A stretch of DNA of 64,000 bases from Streptomyces caeruleatus. GTDB lineage: Bacteria; Actinomycetota; Actinomycetes; Streptomycetales; Streptomycetaceae. Where the stretch lies: contig NZ_KQ948934.1 of assembly GCF_001514235.1 (NCBI RefSeq), positions 310,001 to 374,000 on the forward strand, given 5' to 3'. The translations under genes were made by a program, and so were the position numbers. Numbering within the stretch: the first letter of the stretch is position 1; each line of letters begins with the position of its first letter. Below are positions 1 to 9,687 of this stretch, one piece after another. The notes beneath the pieces are model-generated. The model was given only the letters and a program-made list of their open reading frames with translations. It was not told the origin of the DNA and did no database searches.

Positions 1-43
1 GTCTGACATCGGCCCCGCAGTTTCGGCAACGTACGGGGGCCAT
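1..43 (-). CDS. Possible 5' fragment of a small Cys-pair protein downstream of dop
   Basis: An ATG at 43 on the minus strand opens a frame that runs off the left edge of the window and reads MAPVRCRNCGADVR. The CxxCG pair is what one sees in zinc-ribbon or HNH/endonuclease VII-type proteins. It lies 72 nt after the dop stop, on the same strand. Only a weak GGA-type ribosome site precedes it. In Streptomyces pup and the proteasome genes follow dop, but this is not the start of Pup. With 14 codons the call is tentative. Confidence 0.3.
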   Translation of the reverse strand, partial: MAPVRCRNCGADVR

Positions 44-115
44 CTCGATGATTCCCGGACGCCGGGTTTTCCACCCTGTTCGGCCGACGTCCGGTCGATG
101 TGGTCTGTGTACCCC

Positions 116-1627
116 TCAGCCGCCTGACAGGACCCTGACCAGGTCTTCCGCCGTGCGACAGCGGTCCAGGAGCTCCTTGACGTGATTTCGCGTTCCGCGA
201 AGGGGTTCGAGGGTTGGAACGCGTTGGAGGGAGTCGCGGCCGGGGAGGTCGAAGATGACCGAGTCCCAGGAGGCGGCGGCGACGTCGTCGGCGTACTGCT
301 CCAGGCAGCGGCCGCGGAAGTAGGCGCGGGTGTCCTCCGGGGGTGTGGTCTTGGCTCGCTCGACGGCTTCGTCGGCCATGAGGCGCTTCATGCGGCCTCG
401 GGCGGCGAGGCGGTTGTAGAGGCCTTTTTCGGGGCGTACGTCGGCGTACTGGAGGTCGAGGAGGTGGAGTTTGGCGGCGTCCCAGTCGAGGTCGTCGCGG
501 CGTCGGTAGCCTTCCATGAGTTCGCGTTTGGCGACCCAGTCGAGTTCGCCGGCGAGGCTCATGGGGTCCCGCTCCAGGCGGTTCAGGGTGTCTTCCCAGC
601 GGGACAGGACGTCCTTGGTCTGTTCGTCGGCGTCGGCGCCGAAGCGCTCTTCCACGTATTTGCGGGACAGCTCGTAGTACTCCATTTGGAGCTGGACCGC
701 GGTGAGTGTGCGGCCGCTGCGGAGCGTGATGAGCCGTTGGAGTGTCGGGTCGTGGGAGACCTGGTGGAGGGTGCGGACGGGTTGGTCGACGGCGAGGTCG
801 ACGGCGATGAAGCCGTCTTCGATCATGGAGAGGACGAGGGCCGTGGTGCCGAGTTTCAGGTAGGTCGAGATTTCCGACAGGTTGGCGTCGCCGATGATCA
901 CGTGGAGGCGGCGGTATTTCTCGGCGTCGGCGTGCGGCTCGTCGCGGGTGTTGATGATGGGGCGCTTGAGGGTCGTCTCGAGGCCCACCTCGACCTCGAA
1001 GTAGTCGGCTCGCTGGCTGAGCTGGAAGCCGTGTTCGTGGCCGTCCTGGCCGATGCCGACGCGGCCGGCGCCGGTGACGACCTGGCGGGAGACGAAGAAG
1101 GGGGTGAGGTGGCGCACGATGTCGGAGAAGGGGGTTTCCCGCTTCATGAGGTAGTTCTCGTGCGTGCCGTAGGAGGCGCCCTTGTTGTCGGTGTTGTTCT
1201 TGTAGAGGTGGATGGGCTGGGCGCCGGGGAGCTGGGCGGCGCGTTCGGCGGCTTCGGCCATGATGCGTTCGCCGGCTTTGTCCCAGAGGACGGCGTCGCG
1301 TGGGTTGGTGACCTCGGGGGCGCTGTATTCGGGGTGTGCGTGGTCGACGTAGAGGCGTGCTCCGTTGGTGAGGATGACGTTGGCGAGGCCGATGTCCTCG
1401 TCGGTGAGCTGGCTGGAGTCGGCGGCCTCGCGGGCGAGGTCGAAGCCTCGCGCGTCGCGCAGCGGGTTCTCCTCCTCGAAGTCCCAGCGGGCTCGTCGGG
1501 CCCGGTGCATCGCCGCCGCGTAGGCGTTGACGATCTGGGATGAGGTGAGCATGGCATTGGCGTTGGGGTGGCCGGGGACGGAGATCCCGTACTCCGTCTC
1601 GATGCCCATTACTCGCCGTACGGTCAT
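116..1627 (-). CDS. dop: Dop, deamidase/depupylase of the Pup-proteasome system
   Basis: 503 aa, the usual length for Dop. The enzyme deamidates the C-terminal Gln of Pup and removes Pup from substrates. It belongs to the glutamine-synthetase-like carboxylate-amine ligase fold together with PafA. Visible signatures are the N-terminal GIETEYGI nucleotide-binding motif, the DHAHPEYSAPE segment containing the conserved catalytic Asp (about residue 95), and THENYLM. The ATG is preceded by AAGGAGGG with about 5 nt spacing. The upstream neighbour on the same strand is the proteasomal ATPase arc, separated by a strong terminator, so dop probably has its own promoter within the 244-bp gap. pup itself would lie left of the window. 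Confidence 0.96.
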   Translation of the reverse strand: MTVRRVMGIETEYGISVPGHPNANAMLTSSQIVNAYAAAMHRARRARWDFEEENPLRDARGFDLAREAADSSQLTDEDIGLANVILTNGARLYVDHAHPEYSAPEVTNPRDAVLWDKAGERIMAEAAERAAQLPGAQPIHLYKNNTDNKGASYGTHENYLMKRETPFSDIVRHLTPFFVSRQVVTGAGRVGIGQDGHEHGFQLSQRADYFEVEVGLETTLKRPIINTRDEPHADAEKYRRLHVIIGDANLSEISTYLKLGTTALVLSMIEDGFIAVDLAVDQPVRTLHQVSHDPTLQRLITLRSGRTLTAVQLQMEYYELSRKYVEERFGADADEQTKDVLSRWEDTLNRLERDPMSLAGELDWVAKRELMEGYRRRDDLDWDAAKLHLLDLQYADVRPEKGLYNRLAARGRMKRLMADEAVERAKTTPPEDTRAYFRGRCLEQYADDVAAASWDSVIFDLPGRDSLQRVPTLEPLRGTRNHVKELLDRCRTAEDLVRVLSGG

Positions 1628-1818
1628 GCGGCCCTCCTTGCCCGGCGGCGCCCTCGGTCGGGGGTGCCGCTCAAGTACCGCTGGCGCTCCGGTGCGTGTG
1701 CGGTGCCCGTCCCCGCACTGCGCGACTCGGCGGTATGGAAGAGCCTAGAACGCCTTTGCGCTGGTGGGGAGATCATTTGCGTCATTGCGTTGCTCGCGTT
1801 GGTGCCGGCTGTGGCCGT

Positions 1819-1861
1819 AAAAACAGTGGGCTGCGGGTACCCGGTGGGGGCACCCGCAGCC
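1819..1861 (-). terminator. Rho-independent terminator after arc
   Basis: Perfect 10-bp inverted repeat GGCTGCGGGT (1829-1838) and ACCCGCAGCC (1852-1861). On the minus strand it is followed by CACTGTTTTTA, that is a five-T run at 1819-1823. It begins about 10 nt after the arc stop and should separate arc transcripts from dop. Confidence 0.85.
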
Positions 1862-1871
1862 GCCCTGTGTT

Positions 1872-3638
1872 TTACAGGTACTGACCGGTGTTTGCCACCG
1901 TGTCGATGGAGCGTCCGGTGTCTGCGCCCTGCTTTCCGGTGATGAGGGTGCGGATGTAGACGATCCGTTCGCCCTTCTTTCCGGAGATGCGGGCCCAGTC
2001 GTCGGGGTTGGTGGTGTTGGGGAGGTCTTCGTTCTCCTTGAACTCGTCCACGCAGGCCTGGAGGAGGTGGGAGACGCGGAGGCCCTTCTGGTTGTGTTCG
2101 AGGAAGTCCTTGATCGCCATTTTCTTGGCGCGGCCGACGATGTTTTCGATCATGGCGCCGGAGTTGAAGTCCTTGAAGTAGAGGACTTCCTTGTCGCCGT
2201 TGGCGTAGGTCACTTCCAGGAAGCGGTTTTCCTCGGATTCGGCGTACATCTGCTCGACGGCGGTCTGGATCATGCTCTGGACCGTGGTCGTCTTGCTGCC
2301 TCCGTGTTCTCCGAGGTCTTCGGAGTGCAGGGGGAGGCGTTCTGTGAGGTACTTGCCGAAGATGTCCTTGGCGGCTTCTGCGTCCGGACGTTCGATTTTG
2401 ATCTTCACGTCGAGTCGGCCGGGGCGCAGGATGGCGGGGTCGATCATGTCCTCGCGGTTGGAGGCGCCGATGACGACCACGTTCTGCAGGCCTTCGACGC
2501 CGTCGATCTCGGCGAGGAGCTGCGGGACGATGGTGTTTTCCACGTCGGAGCTGACGCCGGAGCCGCGGGTGCGGAAGAGGGATTCCATTTCGTCGAAGAA
2601 GACGATCACGGGGGTGCCTTCGCTGGCCTTTTCCCGTGCGCGCTGGAAGACGAGGCGGATCTGTCGCTCTGTCTCGCCGACGTACTTGTTGAGGAGCTCG
2701 GGGCCCTTGATGTTGAGGAAGAAGCTCTTGCCCTGGGCTTGGCCGGTGACTTCGGCGACCTTTTTGGCCAGCGAGTTGGCGACGGCCTTGGCGATGAGTG
2801 TCTTGCCGCATCCGGGGGGGCCGTAGAGCAGGACGCCCTTGGGTGGGCGCAGTTCGTGCTCCTTGAACAGGTCGGGGTAGAGGTAGGGGAGCTCGACGGC
2901 GTCGCGGATCATTTCGATCTGGCCGCCGAGGCCGCCGATCTGCTCGTAGCCGATGTCGGGGACCTCTTCGAGGACGAGTTCTTCGACCTCGCTCTTGGGG
3001 ACGACCTCGTAGACGTAGCCGGAGCGGGGTTCGAGCAGGAGGGCGTCGCCGGGTCGGATGGTGACGTCCAGCAGCGGCTCGGCGAGCCGTACCACCCGTT
3101 CCTCGTCGGTGTGCCCCACTACCAGGGCGCGCTCGCCGTCCTCGAGGATCTCCTTGAGGGTGACGATGTCGCCGACGCTCTCGTACTCCATGGCTTCGAC
3201 CACGTTGAGTGCTTCGTTGAGCATCAGTTCCTGGCCGCGCCTGAGGTCGTCGAGTTCGACGCTCGGGCTGACGTTCACGCGGAGTTTGCGTCCTCCGGTG
3301 AAGATGTCGGCTGTGCCGTCCTCGTTGGCTTGCAGGAAGACACCGAAGCCGGCCGGTGGCTGTGCGAGCCGGTCGACTTCTTCCTTGAGGGCCACGATCT
3401 GGTCGCGGGCCTCACGGAGCGTGTTGGCGAGTCGCTCGTTCTGCGCGGAGACGCCGGCCAGGTTTGTCTGCAGCTCGACGATCCGCTCTTCGAGAATCCT
3501 CGTGTGCCGCGGAGAGTCGGCGAGCTTGCGTCGCAGGACGGCGATCTCCTGCTCAAGGTAGGCGATCTGCCCGGCCGGGTCGTCGGACCCTCGTCCCGGG
3601 CGGATGCCGCGGTTCATGTCGTCGTCGTGGGCTGCCAC
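1872..3638 (-). CDS. arc: ARC/Mpa proteasome-associated AAA ATPase
   Basis: 588 aa from the GTG at 3638, the usual length for actinobacterial ARC. The hexamer recognises pupylated proteins, unfolds them and feeds them to the 20S proteasome. Seen in order: an N-terminal coiled coil (about 22-95) that binds Pup, OB-fold region (about 97-225), Walker A GPPGCGKT (273-280), Walker B VIVFFDE (344-350), and the C-terminal QYL, the proteasome-gate-opening motif with penultimate Tyr. The GTG is chosen over an upstream TTG because GGAGGTGAG sits about 4-7 nt before it. It is followed by a strong terminator and then dop. Divergent from the ferredoxin gene. Confidence 0.96.
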   Translation of the reverse strand: MAAHDDDMNRGIRPGRGSDDPAGQIAYLEQEIAVLRRKLADSPRHTRILEERIVELQTNLAGVSAQNERLANTLREARDQIVALKEEVDRLAQPPAGFGVFLQANEDGTADIFTGGRKLRVNVSPSVELDDLRRGQELMLNEALNVVEAMEYESVGDIVTLKEILEDGERALVVGHTDEERVVRLAEPLLDVTIRPGDALLLEPRSGYVYEVVPKSEVEELVLEEVPDIGYEQIGGLGGQIEMIRDAVELPYLYPDLFKEHELRPPKGVLLYGPPGCGKTLIAKAVANSLAKKVAEVTGQAQGKSFFLNIKGPELLNKYVGETERQIRLVFQRAREKASEGTPVIVFFDEMESLFRTRGSGVSSDVENTIVPQLLAEIDGVEGLQNVVVIGASNREDMIDPAILRPGRLDVKIKIERPDAEAAKDIFGKYLTERLPLHSEDLGEHGGSKTTTVQSMIQTAVEQMYAESEENRFLEVTYANGDKEVLYFKDFNSGAMIENIVGRAKKMAIKDFLEHNQKGLRVSHLLQACVDEFKENEDLPNTTNPDDWARISGKKGERIVYIRTLITGKQGADTGRSIDTVANTGQYL

Positions 3639-3885
3639 GGTCCTCACCTCCTCCAAGGGGAGCTGGACGCTTCCAGACCCTACCTGGGTGGGTGTCGATT
3701 GAAACCCCTAGATCACAAAGACTGTCGGGGTGTGTCCGATCTTCACCCTTGCGCTCTCCCTCACGCCAGGGGAATACCCACCGAACATGATTGGGAAGCC
3801 GCCGCGGGTAGGCTCGAAGCGTTCAACACCCGTCAGAGCTGGCCGGATTCCCGTCCGGCTCGACGTTAAGCGGATGGCAGGAGAG

Positions 3886-4191
3886 ATGAGCGTGGAGCAG
3901 GCGGCCGGGGTCGATGGCGTGGCGCTGGAGGTCTGGATCGACCAGGCTCTGTGTACCGGTGACGGTATCTGTGCGCAGTACGCGCCTGAGGTGTTCGAGC
4001 TGGACATCGACGGTCTGGCGTATGTGAAGGGCGCCGACGAGGAGCTGTTGCAGGTGGAGGGGGCGACAACGCCCGTGCCGTTGCCGCTTCTCACGGATGT
4101 GGTGGATTCGGCGAAGGAGTGTCCGGGCGAGTGCATCCATGTGCGTCGCGTTTCGGACAAGGTCGAGGTGTTCGGTCCGGACGCCGAGTGA
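3886..4191 (+). CDS. Small single-cluster ferredoxin
   Basis: 101 aa from the ATG at 3886. Cysteine pattern CTGDGIC followed far downstream by CPGEC fits a one-cluster [3Fe-4S]/[4Fe-4S] ferredoxin, the type that donates electrons to P450s and other oxidoreductases. An Asp sits at the position of the second cluster ligand (CxxDxxC), as in Pyrococcus-type ferredoxins. Start choice is uncertain. AGGAGAG lies directly against the 3886 ATG; GTG 3892 would have a better 6-nt spacing, and an in-frame ATG exists at 3874. No redox partner gene is adjacent; neighbours are arc (divergent) and a secreted-type protein (convergent). Confidence 0.9.
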   Translation: MSVEQAAGVDGVALEVWIDQALCTGDGICAQYAPEVFELDIDGLAYVKGADEELLQVEGATTPVPLPLLTDVVDSAKECPGECIHVRRVSDKVEVFGPDAE

Positions 4192-4249
4192 CCTTGCGTG
4201 TACGGGGTGTTACGACTGTCTGATTTCTCACACGGGTTGGTGGCGTGGG

Positions 4250-4831
4250 TCAGACGCTGTGTGCTCCGGCGGGTGTCGAGCGGGCGAACGTGCCGTTCTT
4301 CCACTGCCATTTCGCGGTGTTCTTCAGGTCGGGGCAGCAGCGGGGTACGTCGTCGGAGGAGTAGCTGAGCAGGTCGGCGATGACGGCTCCGTCGCGGACG
4401 GTGATGTCACTGACGGTGGTGCTGTCCTTGGGGTCGACGAGGGTGGCGACGATGCGGGGTGCGGTCGTCTCGGTGGCTCGGGTGAGGACGTAGAGGCCGT
4501 CGGGCGGGGTGCCCATGGGGGCGTCGCAGTGCACGACGGCCACGGTTTCGGGGTTGCCGTCGCCGTCGAGGTCTCCGGTGGCTTTCTTCACGACGATCGC
4601 CTTGACCGGCCCGCATTCGAGCGGGAGGTCGACGCCGGCCGGGTCGGGGGGTGCGAGGGCGGCGGTGGCGTGTTTGGTCTCCGGGCCGGGGGCGCTCTGG
4701 GCGGCTGTGGCCGAGTTGGGTTGGAGGACCGAGGACAGGGCCACGACGCCGGCGACCGCTGTGGCGGTGGCGAGCCAGTGGATGGGGCGGGTGTGGGTGT
4801 GTGCCAGTTCCGGGACGGCGGGTTGCTGCAC
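4250..4831 (-). CDS. Secreted or membrane-anchored protein of unknown function
   Basis: 193 aa from a GTG at 4831 preceded by AGGAGA at 8 nt, preferred over an upstream ATG at 4885. The N-terminal 45 residues contain a hydrophobic segment (ATATAVAGVVALSSVL) ending in an AxA-type site, so export or a single membrane anchor is likely. The mature part has GDLDGDGNPETVAVV, which resembles the Asp-rich loop of FG-GAP/VCBS-type repeats, and a CCP motif near the C terminus. I do not recognise a family with confidence. It is a stand-alone gene converging on the ferredoxin. Confidence 0.75.
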   Translation of the reverse strand: MQQPAVPELAHTHTRPIHWLATATAVAGVVALSSVLQPNSATAAQSAPGPETKHATAALAPPDPAGVDLPLECGPVKAIVVKKATGDLDGDGNPETVAVVHCDAPMGTPPDGLYVLTRATETTAPRIVATLVDPKDSTTVSDITVRDGAVIADLLSYSSDDVPRCCPDLKNTAKWQWKNGTFARSTPAGAHSV

Positions 4832-5021
4832 TAGGAGCGTCTCCTGTGAGGGCTGTGCCGGTGGGGGTGGCCAGCATGGTGCCACACGTCACAGTGCGGG
4901 GGAACGGCGGGGTGTGGAGTTTGGGTGCCGGTGTGCGGTGGCCGGGGGTGCGCGGGGGGCGTGCGGGGTGTTGTGCGACGTTCGGATTTGCGGGTTGTCG
5001 GCGTCGGGTGTCAACAGAAAG

Positions 5022-5070
5022 GCGCTGTGGTCGAGTTCCCGGTGGTGTTCGGGGAACTCGACCACAGCGC
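5022..5070 (-). terminator. Long hairpin terminator after trmI
   Basis: Perfect 19-bp inverted repeat (5022-5040 with 5052-5070) around an 11-nt loop, located 30 nt past the trmI stop. On the minus strand CTTTCTGTTG follows, so it is moderately U-rich. The 4832-5099 gap holds nothing else I can identify. Confidence 0.75.
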
Positions 5071-5099
5071 TTGTGCGTTGTTCGCGGTGTGGGGCTGGG

Positions 5100-6002
5100 T
5101 CAGCGGCCGGAGCCGCCGGCGGCGTTGGGGCCTTCGTAGTCCTCGCCGTAGGCGCCCTTGGCGGGGCGTCGGCGGCGCATGGGGGGTTCGACTCCGTCGG
5201 CGAGGCGGCGGGCGGTGAGCAGGAAGCCGGTGTGGCCGATCATGCGGTGGTCGGGGCGGACGGCGAGGCCTTCGATGTGCCAGTTGCGGATCATCGACTC
5301 CCAGGCGCTCGGCTCGTTGAAGCAGCCGATCTCGCGGATGGACTCGACGGTCCGGGCGAGCTGGGTGGTGGTGGCGACGTAGCAGCAGACGATGCCGCCG
5401 GGGACGAGGGCCTTGGAGACGGCCTCCAGGCATTCCCAGGGGGCGAGCATGTCGAGGATGACGCGGTCGACCTCGGTGTCGGACAGGTTGTCCTGGAGGT
5501 CGCCGACGGTGAGCTGCCAGGCGGGGTGGGGGCCGCCGAAGTAGCGCTCGACGTTCTGCTTGGCGATGTCGGCGAAGTCCTCGCGGCGCTCGTAGGAGTG
5601 CAGCATGCCCTGGTCGCCGATGGCGCGCAGCAGGAAGCTGCTGAGCGAGCCGGACCCGACGCCCGCCTCGACGACGCGTGCGCCGGGGAAGATGTCGGCG
5701 AAGGCGAGGATCTGTCCCGCGTCCTTCGGGTAGACGACGGCTGCCCCGCGGGGCATGGACAGGACGTAGTCGGGGAGCAGGGGGCGCAGCGCGAGGTAGG
5801 CGACGTTACCGGTGGTGCGGACAACGCTGCCCTCGGGTGCGCCGATCAGTTCGTCGTGCGGGAAGGAACCCTTGTGGGTGTGGAAGTTCTTCCCGGCTTC
5901 GAGCGTGAACGTGTAGTGGCGGCCCTTGGGGTCGGTCAGCTGAACCTGGTCCCCGACCTTGAAGGGCCCGCGCCTGCGGGCGGCACCGGTCGGTTCGGAC
6001 AT
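5100..6002 (-). CDS. trmI: tRNA (adenine-58-N1)-methyltransferase TrmI
   Basis: 300 aa. Rossmann SAM-dependent methyltransferase that makes m1A58 in tRNAs. The N-terminal part carries the FKVGDQVQLTDPKGR small beta domain. The SAM-binding motif VVEAGVGSGSLSSFLLRA and the later ILDMLAPWE segment (motif with catalytic-pocket Asp) are typical of actinobacterial TrmI. The gene follows the M50 protease on the same strand with 57 nt between them, and could be co-transcribed with it. The Shine-Dalgarno sequence is weak. In actinobacteria trmI usually lies near the proteasome genes, as here. Confidence 0.94.
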   Translation of the reverse strand: MSEPTGAARRRGPFKVGDQVQLTDPKGRHYTFTLEAGKNFHTHKGSFPHDELIGAPEGSVVRTTGNVAYLALRPLLPDYVLSMPRGAAVVYPKDAGQILAFADIFPGARVVEAGVGSGSLSSFLLRAIGDQGMLHSYERREDFADIAKQNVERYFGGPHPAWQLTVGDLQDNLSDTEVDRVILDMLAPWECLEAVSKALVPGGIVCCYVATTTQLARTVESIREIGCFNEPSAWESMIRNWHIEGLAVRPDHRMIGHTGFLLTARRLADGVEPPMRRRRPAKGAYGEDYEGPNAAGGSGR

Positions 6003-6059
6003 GTGAACAGCCTACCGGTTTCCTGCCGGGGGCTTGGCCACTGAGGGGGCGGGGAGCGC

Positions 6060-7709
6060 TCAGGCGGGCCTTGCCATGGCTTTGACGAAGGCGCGCTCGA
6101 CGTCGGCGGCGGACAGGACGCCGTAGATCTCGCCGGTTTCCTCGACGACCAGGTACTCGGTCGCGGGGGCGGCTCTGAGGGCGTCCAGGAGGTCTTCTCC
6201 GGCGAGTTCGGCGGAGACGCGCATGCCGTCGGTGAGGTCCTGGGCGAGGCCGCTGACGGGAACCCAGGGGCGGCGGTGTTCGGGTACGCCGACGATGGCG
6301 GCCTCGCGGACGAGGGAGAGGGGGTTGCCGTCGGCGTCGACGACGACGAGGGCGCGGGCTCCGGCGGCGTTGGCGCGGCGCAGGGCTTCGGAGAGGGGGG
6401 TGTCGGTTTCGACGGGGACGGCGCGGCGGGTGAGGGTGCGGGCGCGCAGTTCGGGGAGGTGTTCGCGCAGGCGGGCCATGCGCAGGCTGTTGCCGGCGCC
6501 GGTCCAGATGATCGCGGCGAGGATGGCGGCGAGCAGGGCGTCCATGACGGTGTCCATGCCGACGTTGTCGACGGCGTCGGAGCCGAGGGCGCCGGACTGG
6601 GTGAGCCAGGGCAGGCCGATGAGGACGGAGACGGCGAGGGCGCGGCCGACCCAGGCGGCGGCGATGGTGCCGGTCATGGGTTTGCCGGTGATCTTCCAGA
6701 CGATGGCGCGGAGCATGCGGCCGCCGTCGAGGGGGAGTCCGGGGAGCAGGTTGAAGGCGGCGACGATGAGGTTGGAGATCATCAGGCCGGCCAGGAGGAC
6801 GCCGGGGACGGTGCCGGGTTCGACGGGCTGCATGGCGGCGTAGAAGACGCCGGCGAGGACGAGGGAGAGCAGGGGTCCGACGAAGGCGAGGACGAATTCG
6901 CGGCCGGGTGTCTCGGCTTCTTTCTCGATTTCGGAGACTCCGCCGAAGAACTGGAGCTGGATGCGGCGCACGGGGAGCTTGAAGCGGAGTGCGGCGACGG
7001 TGTGCGCGAGTTCGTGGACGAGGACGGAGGCGTAGAAGGCGACGGCGAAGAAGAGGGAGACGAGGTAGCGGGCGGCGCCGAGCTCGGGCAGGACGCGGTC
7101 GAGCTGTCCGCCGAAGACCCAGGTGATGAGGGCGGCGACGAGGAACCAGCTGGGGGCGACGTACACGGGGACGCCGAAGGGGCGTCCCATGAGGAGGCCG
7201 CCTCGGGGTTCCTGGCGCTGGGGTGGCTGGGGCTTTGTGGTGCCTGAGTGGGCGAGGGTGCGGTCGTGGGTGTCGGGGTCGGCGGTGTGGTGGGGGTAGG
7301 GCGGGGTGGGGGGCTGCTGGGTTTCGGGCTGGGGCGGCGCCGGTGTGGTGGGGCCGGGAGGGGTGTCGCCGGTGTTCGGCGGGGCCTGGGAGTCGTCGGC
7401 GGGAGCGCCTCGCTCTTGCTGTGGGGCCTCGCCGTCGGTGGTCGCGGCGTCGCCGTCCGGGGCCTGGGGCGGCTCGTCCTGGGGGCGGTTTTCGGCGGGG
7501 AGCGGCGGCTGGGGGGCCGGGGACTCGGTGTCGTCCCGGTCGGTGTCCAAGGGCCGGGTGTCCGGGGACGGTTCGGCGGCCGGGGTCGGGTCGGGGCGTG
7601 CGGGGTCGGTGGCCGGGGCCGTACGGTCTGTTCGGCGCTCGGTCGATCGGCGCTCGGTCGACTCGTCGGTGCCGGACCGCGGCTGCCCGCTCCCGCCGCT
7701 CTCGTCCAC
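6060..7709 (-). CDS. Site-2-type intramembrane metalloprotease (M50) with CBS pair
   Basis: 549 aa. The first ~170 residues are a Pro/Glu/Thr-rich, low-complexity tail. Then follows a multi-pass M50 core with the zinc motif HELAH (232-236) and the third ligand in NLLPGLPLDGG (320-330). The C-terminal third (about 415-545) looks like two CBS domains. This is the Rip3/SpoIVFB-like CBS-containing class, which cleaves substrates within the membrane and may sense nucleotides. Start GTG at 7709 has GAGGGG at about 6 nt. An internal ATG before GRPFGVPV (residue 174) would skip the tail and cannot be excluded. It lies upstream of trmI on the same strand. Confidence 0.9.
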   Translation of the reverse strand: MDESGGSGQPRSGTDESTERRSTERRTDRTAPATDPARPDPTPAAEPSPDTRPLDTDRDDTESPAPQPPLPAENRPQDEPPQAPDGDAATTDGEAPQQERGAPADDSQAPPNTGDTPPGPTTPAPPQPETQQPPTPPYPHHTADPDTHDRTLAHSGTTKPQPPQRQEPRGGLLMGRPFGVPVYVAPSWFLVAALITWVFGGQLDRVLPELGAARYLVSLFFAVAFYASVLVHELAHTVAALRFKLPVRRIQLQFFGGVSEIEKEAETPGREFVLAFVGPLLSLVLAGVFYAAMQPVEPGTVPGVLLAGLMISNLIVAAFNLLPGLPLDGGRMLRAIVWKITGKPMTGTIAAAWVGRALAVSVLIGLPWLTQSGALGSDAVDNVGMDTVMDALLAAILAAIIWTGAGNSLRMARLREHLPELRARTLTRRAVPVETDTPLSEALRRANAAGARALVVVDADGNPLSLVREAAIVGVPEHRRPWVPVSGLAQDLTDGMRVSAELAGEDLLDALRAAPATEYLVVEETGEIYGVLSAADVERAFVKAMARPA

Positions 7710-7884
7710 GGTGTCCCCTCGTTCGAAGCGTCGTCCGCGCCTGCCGGGCGGATGGGTCTGGGTCGATGGTATGCGGCCGTCGCGGCGTGTTCCGCCCCGG
7801 CACCCCTCTCTGTTTCCCCGGCTGTCCCGGCCGTAACGGCCGCGGCTGGGTCACTGTCAGTGGCGGGCCGTAAGGTCTGTGGGC

Positions 7885-8916
<1,032 letters not shown>

Positions 8917-8930
8917 CGAAGGAGACTTAC

Positions 8931-9602
8931 GTGGCCATCCGCGTCCTACTGGTCGACGACCAGCCGCTGCTGCGTACCGGCTTCCGGATGATTCTGGAGG
9001 CGGAGCAGGACATCGCGGTCGTGGGCGAGGCCGGCGACGGCCTTCAGGCTCTCGACCAGGTGCGGGCCCTGCAGCCCGACGTGGTTCTGATGGACATCCG
9101 TATGCCCCGGATGGACGGGGTCGAGGCGACCCGGCAGATCACCGGGCCCGGGCGGGACGGCCCGGCGAAGGTGCTGGTGCTGACGACGTTCGATCTCGAC
9201 GAGTATGTGGTGGAGGCGTTGAAGGCGGGGGCCAGCGGTTTTCTGCTGAAGGACGCCCCGGCCAATGAGCTGGTGCAGGCGATCCGTGTGGTCGCGGCCG
9301 GGGAGGCGATGCTCGCGCCGAGCATCACGCGTCGGCTGCTGGACAAGTACGCGACGCATCTGCCGTCGGGTGACGAGCCGGTTCCGGACACGCTGCACAC
9401 GCTCACCGATCGTGAGGTGGAGGTGCTGAAGCTGGTGGCGCGGGGTCTGTCGAACGCGGAGATCGCCGCGGATCTGTTCGTCAGCGAGACCACGGTGAAG
9501 ACGCATGTGGGGCATGTGCTCACCAAGCTGGGGCTGCGGGACCGGGTGCAGGCCGCGGTGTACGCGTACGAGAGCGGGCTGGTGCGTCCCGGCGCCCAGT
9601 AG
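8931..9602 (+). CDS. NarL/FixJ-family response regulator (orphan)
   Basis: 223 aa from GTG 8931 with AAGGAG 9 nt upstream. Receiver domain at the N terminus: acidic pair VDDQ, phospho-acceptor Asp in VLMDIRMP, TTFD and the Lys in FLLKDAP. A LuxR-type helix-turn-helix (LTDREVEVLKLVARGLSNAEIAADLFVSE) is at the C terminus. No histidine kinase gene is next to it in this window, so its partner is unknown. It starts 14 nt after the RecB-like nuclease and is followed by a terminator. Confidence 0.93.
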   Translation: MAIRVLLVDDQPLLRTGFRMILEAEQDIAVVGEAGDGLQALDQVRALQPDVVLMDIRMPRMDGVEATRQITGPGRDGPAKVLVLTTFDLDEYVVEALKAGASGFLLKDAPANELVQAIRVVAAGEAMLAPSITRRLLDKYATHLPSGDEPVPDTLHTLTDREVEVLKLVARGLSNAEIAADLFVSETTVKTHVGHVLTKLGLRDRVQAAVYAYESGLVRPGAQ

Positions 9603-9623
9603 GAGCGTGTCTTGACGCACGCG

Positions 9624-9654
9624 GAGGGCGCCCCTGGTGAGAAGGGGCGCCCTC
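9624..9654. terminator. Bidirectional terminator
   Basis: Perfect 12-bp stem GAGGGCGCCCCT (9624-9635) / AGGGGCGCCCTC (9643-9654) with a 7-nt loop. It lies between the convergent response-regulator and substrate-binding-protein genes. Confidence 0.75.
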
Positions 9655-9687
9655 TGTGTCGTGCGTGGGCGGGGTTCGGCCCGTCCG

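Noticed and set aside
2067..3869. Very long open frames opposite real genes (for example 2067-3869 plus, 5806-8820 minus, 14750-17899 plus, 53867-55933 minus)
   Set aside because: They are shadows caused by high GC at third codon positions. Their translations are low complexity without motifs, while the opposite strand encodes known families.
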